This document shows, piece after piece, positions 1 to 7,794 of a stretch of 32,249 bases of DNA (its first letter is position 1; each line of letters begins with the position of its first letter). The position numbers and the translations under genes are program-made. The stretch is from positions 1 to 32,249 of the forward strand of contig WRGU01000045.1 of NCBI GenBank assembly GCA_009787015.1, written 5' to 3'. The stretch comes from Candidatus Saccharimonadota bacterium. GTDB lineage: Bacteria > Patescibacteriota > Saccharimonadia > Saccharimonadales > Saccharimonadaceae. Below the pieces are notes generated by a model that was given only the letters and a program-made list of their open reading frames with translations, made no database searches and had not been told where the DNA came from.

Positions 1-1
1 C

Positions 2-808
2 TCTGAGGATAATGACGATATGATCGCGGTTTTTCGACGCGATTTGATTGAGGAGGTGATCCGGAAACTGGACGATCCCGAATGTGATAACCCCGAAAAC
101 CGCGCCATGCTCCGCAAGGAAACTAATCGTTTATTTTATGACAGGAGGGTAGAGGGATCTTTATTGCATATCGGGCGGAATTATCCGGGCGATCACGTGC
201 CCGTGCAAGATTTGGCTATTCAGCAACCTTTTTCCGAAGGTGTCTATATTGATCCGAATGGGATTAGATCGATTGTTTATGTTTTGCCAACAGAAAATAA
301 TCCGACCGGAACATTGGAAATGTCATATTCTGAAACCAAAAGAGTGTTTAAGCGCACCGGTTATGCGCGTCCGCATATCGAGAGTACACTCAAAGATCAA
401 GTTATTTACGAAGAAGACCCATCCATTCTGCCGTCGCTTCGAAATTCGATCGTCGGCGATCCAGAGGATTTAGCGGGTGATATTTTGACTCCGCGCAACG
501 AATTATTGCGCGAAGCCTTTGCTTGGCGCAATTTTGAATGCAGTATTTTGCGCGATATACAAAAATTCGGTCGGGCGCGATTCGAGTCCGAGTTAAAAGC
601 TTCTGGAACATTGGACGAAATTCGCGCGCGTTGGGATGAAACTATCGAAATCCTAAACCGAACATACGATAGCGACGAAAGGTCAGCAGAATATTTAACT
701 TTAGTCCTAAATCAAATGAGCGACATGATTACACTGCTAAGATCAGGAAACGGCACTGCGGACGTGATAGCGCGTTCGGCGATGCAGTTATTTGGATTGA
801 ACGACTAG
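2..808 (+). CDS. Hypothetical protein, possibly 5'-truncated
   Basis: I do not recognise this protein. The first ATG is at position 20 and would give 262 residues, but the frame is open back to the window edge, so the true start may lie outside. A GAGG at 5-8 could be a weak ribosome-binding site for the ATG at 20, with a rather long spacing of 11. The product is soluble and charged, with no signal peptide or membrane segment visible; the C-terminal 100 residues look helical, rich in Glu, Arg and Leu. Its last 21 bp overlap the 3' end of the antiporter gene on the opposite strand. Coding is supported by length and by codon use like that of its neighbours. Confidence 0.7.
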   Translation, partial: SEDNDDMIAVFRRDLIEEVIRKLDDPECDNPENRAMLRKETNRLFYDRRVEGSLLHIGRNYPGDHVPVQDLAIQQPFSEGVYIDPNGIRSIVYVLPTENNPTGTLEMSYSETKRVFKRTGYARPHIESTLKDQVIYEEDPSILPSLRNSIVGDPEDLAGDILTPRNELLREAFAWRNFECSILRDIQKFGRARFESELKASGTLDEIRARWDETIEILNRTYDSDERSAEYLTLVLNQMSDMITLLRSGNGTADVIARSAMQLFGLND

Positions 809-1762
809 AAAAACAATATAAGCAACGTAAATCACCACAAAAATCACGCCATTCCACCGACCAATTTTATGTTTATTAAATAATAGAATCGCCCACAGCA
901 ATAGCGTTGCGCCAATCGCCACAAATAAATCGATCAGCGAATTGGCGTTAAACGGCAGTGGTCGAATTAGCGACGATACGCCCAAAATCCATAGGGCGTT
1001 AAAGATATTCGATCCGACCACGTTGCCGATGGCGATATCGGCATTTTTGCGCCACGCCGCCACTGCGGAAGTCATCAGTTCGGGCAGCGACGTGCCGACC
1101 GCGACGATGGTCAAACCAATCAAACCCTCCGACACGCCGAACGTTGCGGCGATTTCGGTTGCGCTGTCCACGATCAATTTGCCGCCGATGGTTAAACCTG
1201 CTACGCCGGCAACAATCATTAACCACGATTTACCAATCTTGATTTCCTTGACGCTTTCCGATTCTTCTTTTTCTAGTTTCCGGTCAGGATGTTTTTTAGT
1301 TTGACGAAAAATATAGAACATGAAACCAGCAAATCCGAGCAGTAAAATTGCGCCATCGAAACGCGATATAAACATCGAATTGCCGCCGAAGAACTGATCA
1401 GAAATTACGAGGATCGCCAGCAAAATCATCGCGCCGACCGCGAAACTCATTTCATAACGCACGGTTTGACTTTTGGCGACGAGCGGGAAAATGATCGCCG
1501 AAATACCTAAAATCAGCAAAATATTCGCGACATTTGAGCCAACAATGTTCCCGATCGCGAGGGCTTGCGAACCTTGGATCGACGCGAAAATATTAACAAT
1601 CAGTTCCGGCATCGATGTGCCAAACGCCACGATTGTCAGTCCAATAATCAGCGGCGAAACCCCGATTTTCTTCGCGACCGACGATGCGCCCTCGACCAAC
1701 CAATCCGCGCCCTTGATCAGTGCCGCAAACCCGATGATCAAAAATGAAATCGTTAAAAACAT
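788..1762 (-). CDS. Calcium/sodium antiporter, CaCA family (YrbG-like)
   Basis: This is a membrane exchanger of the K+-dependent Na+/Ca2+ antiporter type, 324 residues with about ten hydrophobic segments. Two inverted alpha repeats are plain: the first has the signature GTSMPEL followed by GNIVGSNVANI, and the second GTSLPEL followed by GNVVGSNIFNA. These repeats carry the ion-binding Glu and Asn residues of the family. The two halves are joined by a charged cytoplasmic loop rich in Lys and Glu. The length matches the bacterial family. No ribosome-binding site precedes the ATG; a -10 hexamer lies 6 nt upstream, so the mRNA is probably leaderless. The 3' end overlaps the first gene of the window convergently. 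The ion specificity is inferred from the family only. Confidence 0.93.
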   Translation of the reverse strand: MFLTISFLIIGFAALIKGADWLVEGASSVAKKIGVSPLIIGLTIVAFGTSMPELIVNIFASIQGSQALAIGNIVGSNVANILLILGISAIIFPLVAKSQTVRYEMSFAVGAMILLAILVISDQFFGGNSMFISRFDGAILLLGFAGFMFYIFRQTKKHPDRKLEKEESESVKEIKIGKSWLMIVAGVAGLTIGGKLIVDSATEIAATFGVSEGLIGLTIVAVGTSLPELMTSAVAAWRKNADIAIGNVVGSNIFNALWILGVSSLIRPLPFNANSLIDLFVAIGATLLLWAILLFNKHKIGRWNGVIFVVIYVAYIVFLVVQSK

Positions 1763-1768
1763 GAGAAT

Positions 1769-1779
1769 ATTGTAGCACA
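1769..1779 (-). promoter_or_regulatory. Leaderless promoter for the antiporter gene
   Basis: Read on the minus strand, the sequence is TGTGCTACAAT followed by 6 nt and the ATG. The -10 hexamer TACAAT (1769-1774) places the expected transcription start at the first base of the start codon. The TGTGCTAnAAT core matches promoters elsewhere in the window. I see no convincing -35 hexamer. Confidence 0.6.
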
Positions 1780-1783
1780 GATT

Positions 1784-3025
1784 TTAGTACGGATCTTTCC
1801 AATGCGGTTGTTGCGATTCGGGGGCGAAAAAGTTGGTTTTCGGGTCGATGCCGTCGGGTAAATAGGACACGTTCGACATTCTAAAGCCCGGTTTCCATTG
1901 TTGTTTTTCGCCGGACTGTGATCGTCCGAAACCTAATTCGCCCATCAATTTCGTGTCGGCGTTGCGCAGGTGCAACGGGACGGGGAGGTGCGCGGTTTGT
2001 TTGGCGAGGTTTTTGGCTTCCGCCCAAGCCTCGTAACTCTCGCGCGATTTTTTGGCTTTCGCCAACGCGGCGGCGACGTGGCTCAAGATGATTCCGCCCT
2101 CTGGCATGCCGACGCGTTCGATGGACATGAATGCGGATAATGCCAAATTCAGCGCGCCATTTCCCGCCAAACCGATGTCCTCGCTCGCGAAAATGACCAT
2201 GCGACGGGCGATGAATTTCGGATCTTCACCTGCCTCGACCATACGTGCGAGGTAATATAATGTTGCGGTTGGGTCGCTGGCGCGCATGGATTTAATGAAC
2301 GCGGAAATGTGATAGGAATGTTCGCCGCCGGTTTTGTTATAGTTCGGCTGCCGTCGTCCGACCGCCTGTTCGACGATTTCGGGCGTGACTTTTTCGGTCA
2401 TGCCGAGTGCCAGTTCGAGATTTCCCAGCGCCGTTCGCGCATCGCTGCCCGACATCGCAACTAATAAATCGAGAGCTTTCGGCGTGACGCGTTTGACGGC
2501 TTTTTCGGATTTTATCGCACGCTGTAAAATTTCGCGAATATTTTCCGTGGTCAGAGGTTCGAGCACCACCACGCGCGAACGCGATAATAGCGGCGAAATA
2601 ACTTCAAACGACGGATTTTCAGTAGTCGCGCCGATCAAAATTATCAGACCTGATTCCACGTGGGGCAGGAACGCGTCCTGTTGGGCTTTGTTGAAACGAT
2701 GAATTTCGTCGACAAACAGGATCGTGCGGATTTGCAGATTCCAGTTTTGCCGCGCGCGGACGATGACGTCCTCAACGTCGGCTTTTTTGGCGATAACGGC
2801 GGAAATTTCGATGAAATCCGCGTCCATTTCGCGCGCAATAATTCGCGCCAAAGTCGTTTTACCCGTACCCGGCGCACCCCAAAAAATCAATGAAACAGGT
2901 TCTTTCTTGTCGACAATTTTGCGCAAAATACCATCGCTGCCGACCAACTTTTCCTGACCAACCACATCGTTCAGCGTTTGCGGGCGCATACGTTCCGCCA
3001 AAGGAACTGCTCTCTCGTTCTCCAT
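1784..3025 (-). CDS. rarA: Replication-associated recombination protein A (RarA/MgsA AAA+ ATPase)
   Basis: This DNA-dependent AAA+ ATPase, related to clamp-loader subunits and to eukaryotic WRNIP1, acts at stalled replication forks. The 413 residues include Walker A GAPGTGKT (50-57), Walker B with DEIHRF (106-111), sensor 1 in the segment ending GATTENP, and the family's C-terminal tetramerisation region with ASEDIGLA and the GxxxSHVAAALAxAxKS stretch. The length is slightly under the 430-450 residues usual in the family. There is no Shine-Dalgarno site; a -10 hexamer ends 6 nt upstream of the ATG, so translation is probably leaderless. It is transcribed divergently from the guanylate-kinase-like gene with start codons only 38 bp apart. 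Confidence 0.95.
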   Translation of the reverse strand: MENERAVPLAERMRPQTLNDVVGQEKLVGSDGILRKIVDKKEPVSLIFWGAPGTGKTTLARIIAREMDADFIEISAVIAKKADVEDVIVRARQNWNLQIRTILFVDEIHRFNKAQQDAFLPHVESGLIILIGATTENPSFEVISPLLSRSRVVVLEPLTTENIREILQRAIKSEKAVKRVTPKALDLLVAMSGSDARTALGNLELALGMTEKVTPEIVEQAVGRRQPNYNKTGGEHSYHISAFIKSMRASDPTATLYYLARMVEAGEDPKFIARRMVIFASEDIGLAGNGALNLALSAFMSIERVGMPEGGIILSHVAAALAKAKKSRESYEAWAEAKNLAKQTAHLPVPLHLRNADTKLMGELGFGRSQSGEKQQWKPGFRMSNVSYLPDGIDPKTNFFAPESQQPHWKDPY

Positions 3026-3031
3026 GCTACC

Positions 3032-3042
3032 ATTCTATCACA
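3032..3042 (-). promoter_or_regulatory. Leaderless promoter for rarA
   Basis: On the minus strand the sequence reads TGTGATAGAATGG and then GTAGC leading into the ATG. The -10 hexamer TAGAAT (3032-3037) is 6 nt from the start codon, so transcription should begin at the ATG. It is arranged back to back with the forward promoter at 3048-3056. Confidence 0.55.
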
Positions 3043-3047
3043 AAATA

Positions 3048-3056
3048 TGTTATGAT
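3048..3056 (+). promoter_or_regulatory. Extended -10 promoter, guanylate-kinase-like gene
   Basis: TGTTATGAT is an extended -10 element (TGn plus TATGAT). It ends 7 nt before the ATG at 3064, which predicts a leaderless mRNA. This decides the gene start at 3064 over the in-frame ATGs at 3052 and 3055, which sit inside the -10 element itself. Confidence 0.5.
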
Positions 3057-3063
3057 GTCCGAC

Positions 3064-3873
3064 ATGAGCAAAATAAATTGGGATATGATACAGGGCGTCG
3101 ATCGCGAGCGTCCGGCGGAACTACAAAATCGTTGGGACGCGGCGCTAGGTGAAACGGCGATGACGCTTTTTCCGGGCGTGAATTGGGGGGGGGTTGATTT
3201 AGTCGCTGAGCTCGAAAAACTGACTCACGCGAATTTTCATCGTGAACACGAAAAATTAATTCTCGGGCTTAATGGTCCAGGCGCATCGGGTAAGGGCACG
3301 TTTGGGCGTCATATTCTGACAACTAAAGGTTATCTGAAAATCGTCAATGACACAACCCGCGCCAAGCGCGATGGCGAGGTTGAAGGTGAAGATTATTATT
3401 ACATCAGCGAGGAAGAATTTTTTAAACGGCGCGATGCGGGCGAATATTTAATGACTCTCGAGCGGCCAGGTCGCGGTTGGTATGGCACACGAATCAGCGA
3501 AGTTGCTCTAAAACTGGCGCAATCCAGGAAGGGTGTCTTGTTCGAGGATAATCCGGAAAATCAAATAAAATTATTTAACAGTGATTTTATTAGGGAACAA
3601 AAGAATGTTGATCTGGCGACAATGGAGATTTTGCCGCGAACACCGCTCATCGAAACATCGATCATTCAATTGCAAAAACGCCTATCGGAAGAACCTGATC
3701 CGGCAAAACGAATTCTCACCCAACCGGTTTTCGAGGCAACTCTCGGCGACCGGCAAGTCGACGAATTCATGCATTTCGAAAAGTTAGCGCAACAGCCCGG
3801 CGTCCAACCCGTTGTCGTAATGAGCGGCGACGCCGATCGTGCCAAACATTTGATCGATCGCCTGCCACTCTAA
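3064..3873 (+). CDS. Guanylate kinase-like NMP kinase with N-terminal extension
   Basis: The C-terminal two thirds resemble guanylate kinase (GMP + ATP to GDP + ADP). The P-loop GPGASGKG is at residues 71-78, then TTR at 97-99, followed by DGEVEGEDYYYISEEEF and later WYGT, which correspond to the GMP-binding TTRxxRxGEVdGxDYxF and YYGT motifs. Unlike standard Gmk (about 200 residues) it has about 65 extra N-terminal residues, and the C-terminal lid and core region is divergent, so the true substrate is uncertain. The frame stays open upstream to 2890, but those codons lie over rarA and the promoter; I choose the ATG at 3064. A run of nine G residues at 3185-3193 lies early in the gene. Confidence 0.75.
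   Translation: MSKINWDMIQGVDRERPAELQNRWDAALGETAMTLFPGVNWGGVDLVAELEKLTHANFHREHEKLILGLNGPGASGKGTFGRHILTTKGYLKIVNDTTRAKRDGEVEGEDYYYISEEEFFKRRDAGEYLMTLERPGRGWYGTRISEVALKLAQSRKGVLFEDNPENQIKLFNSDFIREQKNVDLATMEILPRTPLIETSIIQLQKRLSEEPDPAKRILTQPVFEATLGDRQVDEFMHFEKLAQQPGVQPVVVMSGDADRAKHLIDRLPL
3185..3193 (+). repeat. Nine-base G homopolymer inside a coding region
   Basis: Nine consecutive G residues encode the Trp-Gly-Gly-Val region of the N-terminal extension of the guanylate-kinase-like gene. Gain or loss of one base would shift the frame before the P-loop. It is either a slippage-prone contingency tract or a place where sequencing error is likely. Confidence 0.9.
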
Positions 3874-3916
3874 GTAATTTTGCGCACAAGGAAGATTTTC
3901 GCAAGATCTAGGTCTA

Positions 3917-3925
3917 TGTTATAAT
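3917..3925 (+). promoter_or_regulatory. Extended -10 promoter of leuS
   Basis: TGTTATAAT forms an extended -10 with consensus TATAAT at 3920-3925. Only 8 nt separate it from the ATG at 3934, and no ribosome-binding site lies between, so leuS is probably leaderless or nearly so. No good -35 is visible, as is common for extended -10 promoters. Confidence 0.65.
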
Positions 3926-3933
3926 CGTTCATT

Positions 3934-6927
3934 ATGAAACGTTACAATCCATCTGAAATCGAGCCGAAATGGCAAAAAATTTGGGAAGAGGGCGAGTCTT
4001 TCGCGGCGCAGGACAATTCCACCAAACCAAAAAAATATGTCGCGGGACAATTTCCGTATCCGTCAGGTGCGGGTTTGCACGCTGGTCACACGCGGGTTTA
4101 TAGCATCGTCGATGCTACGGCGCGTTTTTATCGCCAAAATGGCTACGAAGTTCTGAATCCGATGGGCTGGGATACGTTCGGTATGCCGGCGGAAAATTAT
4201 GCCATCAAAACCGGCATTTCGCCCCAGGCAGCGACCAAAACCAACATTGCGAATTTTAAACATCAGTTCAAACGTCTCGGTGTTTCGATCGATTGGGACA
4301 GGGAAATCAACACTTCGCACCCTGAATACTACAAATGGACGCAGTGGATTTTTGCGCAGTTATATAAAAAGGGTTTAGCGTATCGCGCGGAAAATTATCA
4401 GTGGTGGTGTCCGATCGACAAAACCGTTCTCGCCAACGAACAGGTCGAAAACGGCAAATGTTGGCGTTGCGGATCAGAGGTCGAAAAGAAAAAAATGCGC
4501 CAGTGGTTTTTCCGAATCACCAAATATGCGGAAGAATTGTTGGCTGGACTCGACGATCTCGATTGGCCTGAGGGTGTTAAGGCGGCGCAGCGCAACTGGA
4601 TCGGTAAATCGACCGGTGCCGAAATCGATTTCGAGGTCGAGGATTACCCGCATTTTATTGACAAACGAAATCCCCTGCGGTCCGATAAACCGTTCACTAA
4701 ACGCAAAATTATTCAAGCCTTCGTTCATGATCCGAAAACCAACAAATATTTGTTCGTAAAGTGGAAAAAATTCCCCTGGACGTCGTGCGTGATCGGTGGC
4801 ATCGAGGGCGACGAGGACGCCGTGGCAGTGGCACGACGCGAAATCCTTGAGGAAACTGGGTATAAAAACCTGAAATTTGAACGGGTTTTGGGTAAGTTAA
4901 GGTCGGAATTTTACGCGGCGAATAAGGAAGTAAATCGCGATACTGATGCGACACAAGTTTTGTTTACATTAGAAAACGACGAACGCGCTAAAGTATCGGC
5001 GGAAGAGGATGCGATCCAAGAGCCGGTTTGGCTGGACCGTAGCGAGTGTCAATACGATGACATGCCAAACTATGACGAAACGATGTTGGCGTTCGAACGC
5101 ATCGACGGCAAACGCCCGACGCACAAAATCACGACATTTACAACGCGACCCGACACGATGTTCGGCATTACTTTCCTGGTCCTCGCACCCGAACACCCGA
5201 TGGTTGGGAAAATTACCACCGAGGAATACGCCCGCGAAGTCGAGAAGTATCGCGCCGCAACTCTGAAAAAATCCGACATCGAACGCCAGGAAAACAAAGA
5301 AAAAACCGGCGTATTCACCGGCGCATACGTGATTAATCCGGCGAATGGTGAACGCGTGCCGGTTTGGGCCGGTGATTTCGTTATTGCCGGCTATGGCACA
5401 GGCGCGATTTTGGCGACGCCGGCGCACGACGAACGCGACTGGGAATTCGCCGTGAAATTCAACCTCCCGATCAAAGTAGTCCTAAATCCGACGTCGATTG
5501 ATTCGAAAGATCTATCGCAGGAAATCCAAAAAATGACAAATGGCGACGAATTCAATCACGCTTTTCATGATGAAGGTGTGATGGTTAATTCTGGCGAATT
5601 TAGCGGTCTGTCGTCGCCCGAAATGCGCGAAAAAGTCGTCAAATGGTTGGCACAGCGCGGTGCGGCGCGGTTCAAAACGACTTATAAAATGCGCGATTGG
5701 CTGATTTCACGCCAGCGTTATTGGGGCGCGCCGATTCCGATCGCGTATGATAAGGACGGCAACGAACATCTGATCCCCGACGATCAATTGCCGGTAATTC
5801 TGCCGAAAATTGACGATTACAAACCGGACGATTCGGGTCGGTCGGCGCTCGCCAAATCGCCAGAATTTACGAAAGTTATCATCGATGGCATCGAGATGAC
5901 CCGCGAAACTGACACGATGGACGGATTCGCCTGTTCGTCATGGTATCTGCTACGTTACGCCGATCCGCGCAATGGTCAACACGCGTGGGATCCAAAAAAA
6001 GTTAATTTTTGGAATCCGGTCGACTATTACGTCGGCGGCGAGCATTCGACGACGCATATGTTATATGTTCGAATGTGGACGATGTTTTTCCGCGAACTCG
6101 GGTTAACGGACTTTTCCGAACCGATCACGAAATTTATGAAAAATGGTCAGATTTTGGCGGCGGACGGCACAAAAATGTCCAAATCGAAAGGCAACACCAT
6201 CGACCCCCTCGAAGTCATCGATTCCGGATACGGCGCGGACGCGCTCCGCACCTATATCCTATTTATGGTCCCACCCGATATGGACGCAGCGTGGAGCTTG
6301 CAGGGTCTAGGTGGCGTCCATCGTTTCCTCGGGCGGGTGTGGAATCTGGTGCAGGAGTATGTAGAATTGAGCGACGCGAGCCGTTTCGGACCGCCGACCT
6401 CTTGCTCTGTGAGTGAGGCGGGACGAAATGGTGAGAAGGAGCGGGATAATGACGGTCTTAATCGTATCATTCACAAAACCATCAAAAAAGTCACGAACGA
6501 CATGCGCCGCAGTAGTTTCAATACGGCGATTGCGGCGTTGATGGAATGCACGAACGAGCTGTACAAATTAAAGGAAAATGGCTTTAATGATGAGTGGCGA
6601 AAGGCGCTGTCGGACATGATGCTGCTGCTCGCGCCGTTTGCGCCCCATATGGCGGCGGAATTGTTCGAACAACTCGGCAACAAGGAAATGGTTGAACAGG
6701 CTACCTATCCGACTTGGGACGAGAAATACCTAGTTTCCGACGTGATGACGATCGCGGTCCAGGTCAACGGCAAACTCCGCGCCACCATCACCGTTCCCGT
6801 CGACGCCGATCGCGCCGAAATCGAAAAAACCGCCCTCGCCCACGAAAACGCCGCCAAATTCATCGGTGGCAAAAAACCGAAAAAGATCATCTACGTGCCG
6901 GGCAAAATCGTGAACGTTGTGATCTAA
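3934..6927 (+). CDS. leuS: Leucyl-tRNA synthetase with inserted Nudix domain
   Basis: This class I synthetase charges tRNA-Leu. Visible parts are the HIGH motif as HAGH (residues 49-52), a CWRCG zinc-type knuckle, the CP1 editing domain with TTRPDT (403-408) and the HDERD segment holding the editing Asp, the KMSKS loop (747-751), and a C-terminal domain. At 997 residues it is about 130 longer than usual because of an insertion, residues about 240-396, exactly where the chain enters the editing domain. That insertion contains a complete Nudix box at 288-310: G288, E294, then REIL, EE and TGY in the correct spacing. A second, smaller insertion (residues about 813-837) is encoded by a dispersed repeat. 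The gene appears monocistronic and leaderless. The synthetase call is secure; what the Nudix part hydrolyses is unknown. Confidence 0.97.
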   Translation: MKRYNPSEIEPKWQKIWEEGESFAAQDNSTKPKKYVAGQFPYPSGAGLHAGHTRVYSIVDATARFYRQNGYEVLNPMGWDTFGMPAENYAIKTGISPQAATKTNIANFKHQFKRLGVSIDWDREINTSHPEYYKWTQWIFAQLYKKGLAYRAENYQWWCPIDKTVLANEQVENGKCWRCGSEVEKKKMRQWFFRITKYAEELLAGLDDLDWPEGVKAAQRNWIGKSTGAEIDFEVEDYPHFIDKRNPLRSDKPFTKRKIIQAFVHDPKTNKYLFVKWKKFPWTSCVIGGIEGDEDAVAVARREILEETGYKNLKFERVLGKLRSEFYAANKEVNRDTDATQVLFTLENDERAKVSAEEDAIQEPVWLDRSECQYDDMPNYDETMLAFERIDGKRPTHKITTFTTRPDTMFGITFLVLAPEHPMVGKITTEEYAREVEKYRAATLKKSDIERQENKEKTGVFTGAYVINPANGERVPVWAGDFVIAGYGTGAILATPAHDERDWEFAVKFNLPIKVVLNPTSIDSKDLSQEIQKMTNGDEFNHAFHDEGVMVNSGEFSGLSSPEMREKVVKWLAQRGAARFKTTYKMRDWLISRQRYWGAPIPIAYDKDGNEHLIPDDQLPVILPKIDDYKPDDSGRSALAKSPEFTKVIIDGIEMTRETDTMDGFACSSWYLLRYADPRNGQHAWDPKKVNFWNPVDYYVGGEHSTTHMLYVRMWTMFFRELGLTDFSEPITKFMKNGQILAADGTKMSKSKGNTIDPLEVIDSGYGADALRTYILFMVPPDMDAAWSLQGLGGVHRFLGRVWNLVQEYVELSDASRFGPPTSCSVSEAGRNGEKERDNDGLNRIIHKTIKKVTNDMRRSSFNTAIAALMECTNELYKLKENGFNDEWRKALSDMMLLLAPFAPHMAAELFEQLGNKEMVEQATYPTWDEKYLVSDVMTIAVQVNGKLRATITVPVDADRAEIEKTALAHENAAKFIGGKKPKKIIYVPGKIVNVVI
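4651..5121 (+). other. Nudix hydrolase domain insertion within leuS
   Basis: This is a sub-region of leuS, residues about 240-396. It begins with a strand like that of Nudix proteins (RKIIQAFVHD, then KYLFVKWKK), followed by a perfect 23-residue Nudix box, a second half with VLFTLENDE, and a closing helix before the editing domain resumes at KITTFTTRPDT. Catalytic Glu residues of the box (REIL, then EE) are intact, so it is probably an active Mg2+-dependent pyrophosphohydrolase of a nucleoside diphosphate-linked compound. Confidence 0.85.
6369..6444 (+). repeat. Dispersed repeat in frame inside leuS
   Basis: This segment encodes about 25 residues absent from ordinary LeuRS, in the anticodon-binding region. 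It begins GAGCGACGCGAGCCGTT and ends GGTGAGAAGGAGCGG. The intergenic element at 27539-27624, read on the minus strand, begins GAGCGACGCGAACCGTT and ends GGTGAGTAGGAGCGG, so the two are copies of one repeat. The gene stays in frame through it. Confidence 0.75.
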
Positions 6928-7170
6928 AATGTCCCTAAATGACTATGACCAACCCCCGTTAAAGTGACCAAAAAGCGACTACGAGAATGTCCCTAATAAT
7001 GTCCCTGTAAAAAACTGTTGCGCAAAATAAAAAAACGTGCTAAAATGTTCACGAAATATTAGACAACGTTCTCGGGACGTTCGTAAGTCCTCTGTTAAAT
7101 TGACATCTCACGCGTCGATGAAACAGTGGAAACTGCAAATCTCGGGACGTTTTAAGTGGAAAAGGGAAGT
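6928..7170 (+). promoter_or_regulatory. Leader and promoter region of the L3 ribosomal operon
   Basis: This gap holds no gene. AATGTCCCT occurs three times (6928-6936, 6986-6994, 6998-7006). A promoter follows: -35 TTGCGC (7018-7023), 17-bp spacer, -10 TAAAAT (7041-7046) within GTGCTAAAATG. The expected 5' leader of about 120 nt contains two direct copies of CTCGGGACGTT (7071-7081 and 7141-7151). The first forms a hairpin AACGT-TCTCGGG-ACGTT (7065-7081). AAAGGG at 7161-7166 is the ribosome-binding site. The long leader with duplicated motifs could be a site for feedback by a ribosomal protein, but this is inference. Confidence 0.6.
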
Positions 7171-7794
7171 ATGAAAAGTATATTCGGTACCAAACTTGGT
7201 ATGACCCAGATCATCGGCGAGAATGGCGTAATGATTCCCATTACGTTGCTTCAGGCCGCCCCTTGCACTGTAACTCAAGTCAAAACTGTCGAAAATGACG
7301 GTTATACAGCAGTGCAGGTCGGTTTTGGTGATGGGAAAAACTTGAGCAATGCCGTCGCCGGACACGTCAAGGAATCTGGCGTTACTCCTAAAACCTTGCG
7401 TGAAATCCGCATTGATGACAAGGAGTTAGGGGAAATCAAAGTCGGCGATAAAATATCCGCCGACATTTTTTCTGTTGGCGACAGCGTAGACGTCAGCGGG
7501 ATCAGCAAAGGTAAAGGCTGGGCGGGTACGATCAAACGCTACAATTTTAAACGCCATCGCAAAACGCACGGCGGTAAGGGTAACACCCGCAAGGTCGGTT
7601 CGATCGGCTCGATGTATCCGCAAAAAGTCATGAAAGGTCATCCAATGGCAGGTCAAATGGGCGCGGAAAATACCACTGTCAAGAATTTGACCGTGGCTTA
7701 TTTAGATACAGAGCGAAATCTGATCGGTGTTAAGGGCGCAGTGCCCGGTCCGAAAAAAGGCATCGTCGAGATCAATGGAAAGGAGACGAAGTAA
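7171..7794 (+). CDS. rplC: 50S ribosomal protein L3
   Basis: L3 is an early-assembly 23S rRNA-binding protein near the peptidyl transferase centre. The start MKSIFGTKLGMTQ and the conserved HRKTHGGKGNTRKVGSIGSMYPQKV core, followed by KGHPMAGQMG, identify it. I choose the ATG at 7171 (207 residues, normal length) over an in-frame GTG at 7156, because AAAGGG lies 4 nt upstream of the ATG. It is the first gene of the 19-gene operon; rpsJ (S10), which usually precedes it, is not here. The stop overlaps the rplD start as TAATG, and an AAGGAG site lies inside its last codons, giving the tail KETK. Confidence 0.98.
   Translation: MKSIFGTKLGMTQIIGENGVMIPITLLQAAPCTVTQVKTVENDGYTAVQVGFGDGKNLSNAVAGHVKESGVTPKTLREIRIDDKELGEIKVGDKISADIFSVGDSVDVSGISKGKGWAGTIKRYNFKRHRKTHGGKGNTRKVGSIGSMYPQKVMKGHPMAGQMGAENTTVKNLTVAYLDTERNLIGVKGAVPGPKKGIVEINGKETK

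Noticed and set aside
942-1304. Plus-strand ORF opposite the antiporter gene
   Set aside because: It is a shadow of the strongly supported minus-strand gene and has no recognisable features.
2890-3063. Upstream extension of the guanylate-kinase-like ORF
   Set aside because: The extra codons lie over the rarA start and the divergent promoters; the ATG at 3064 fits the -10 spacing.
7100-7105. TTGACA as -35 of a second promoter before rplC
   Set aside because: There is no -10-like hexamer at 16-18 bp downstream.
7156-7170. GTG start for L3 giving 5 extra residues
   Set aside because: The ATG at 7171 has the ribosome-binding site at proper distance and gives the canonical L3 N-terminus.
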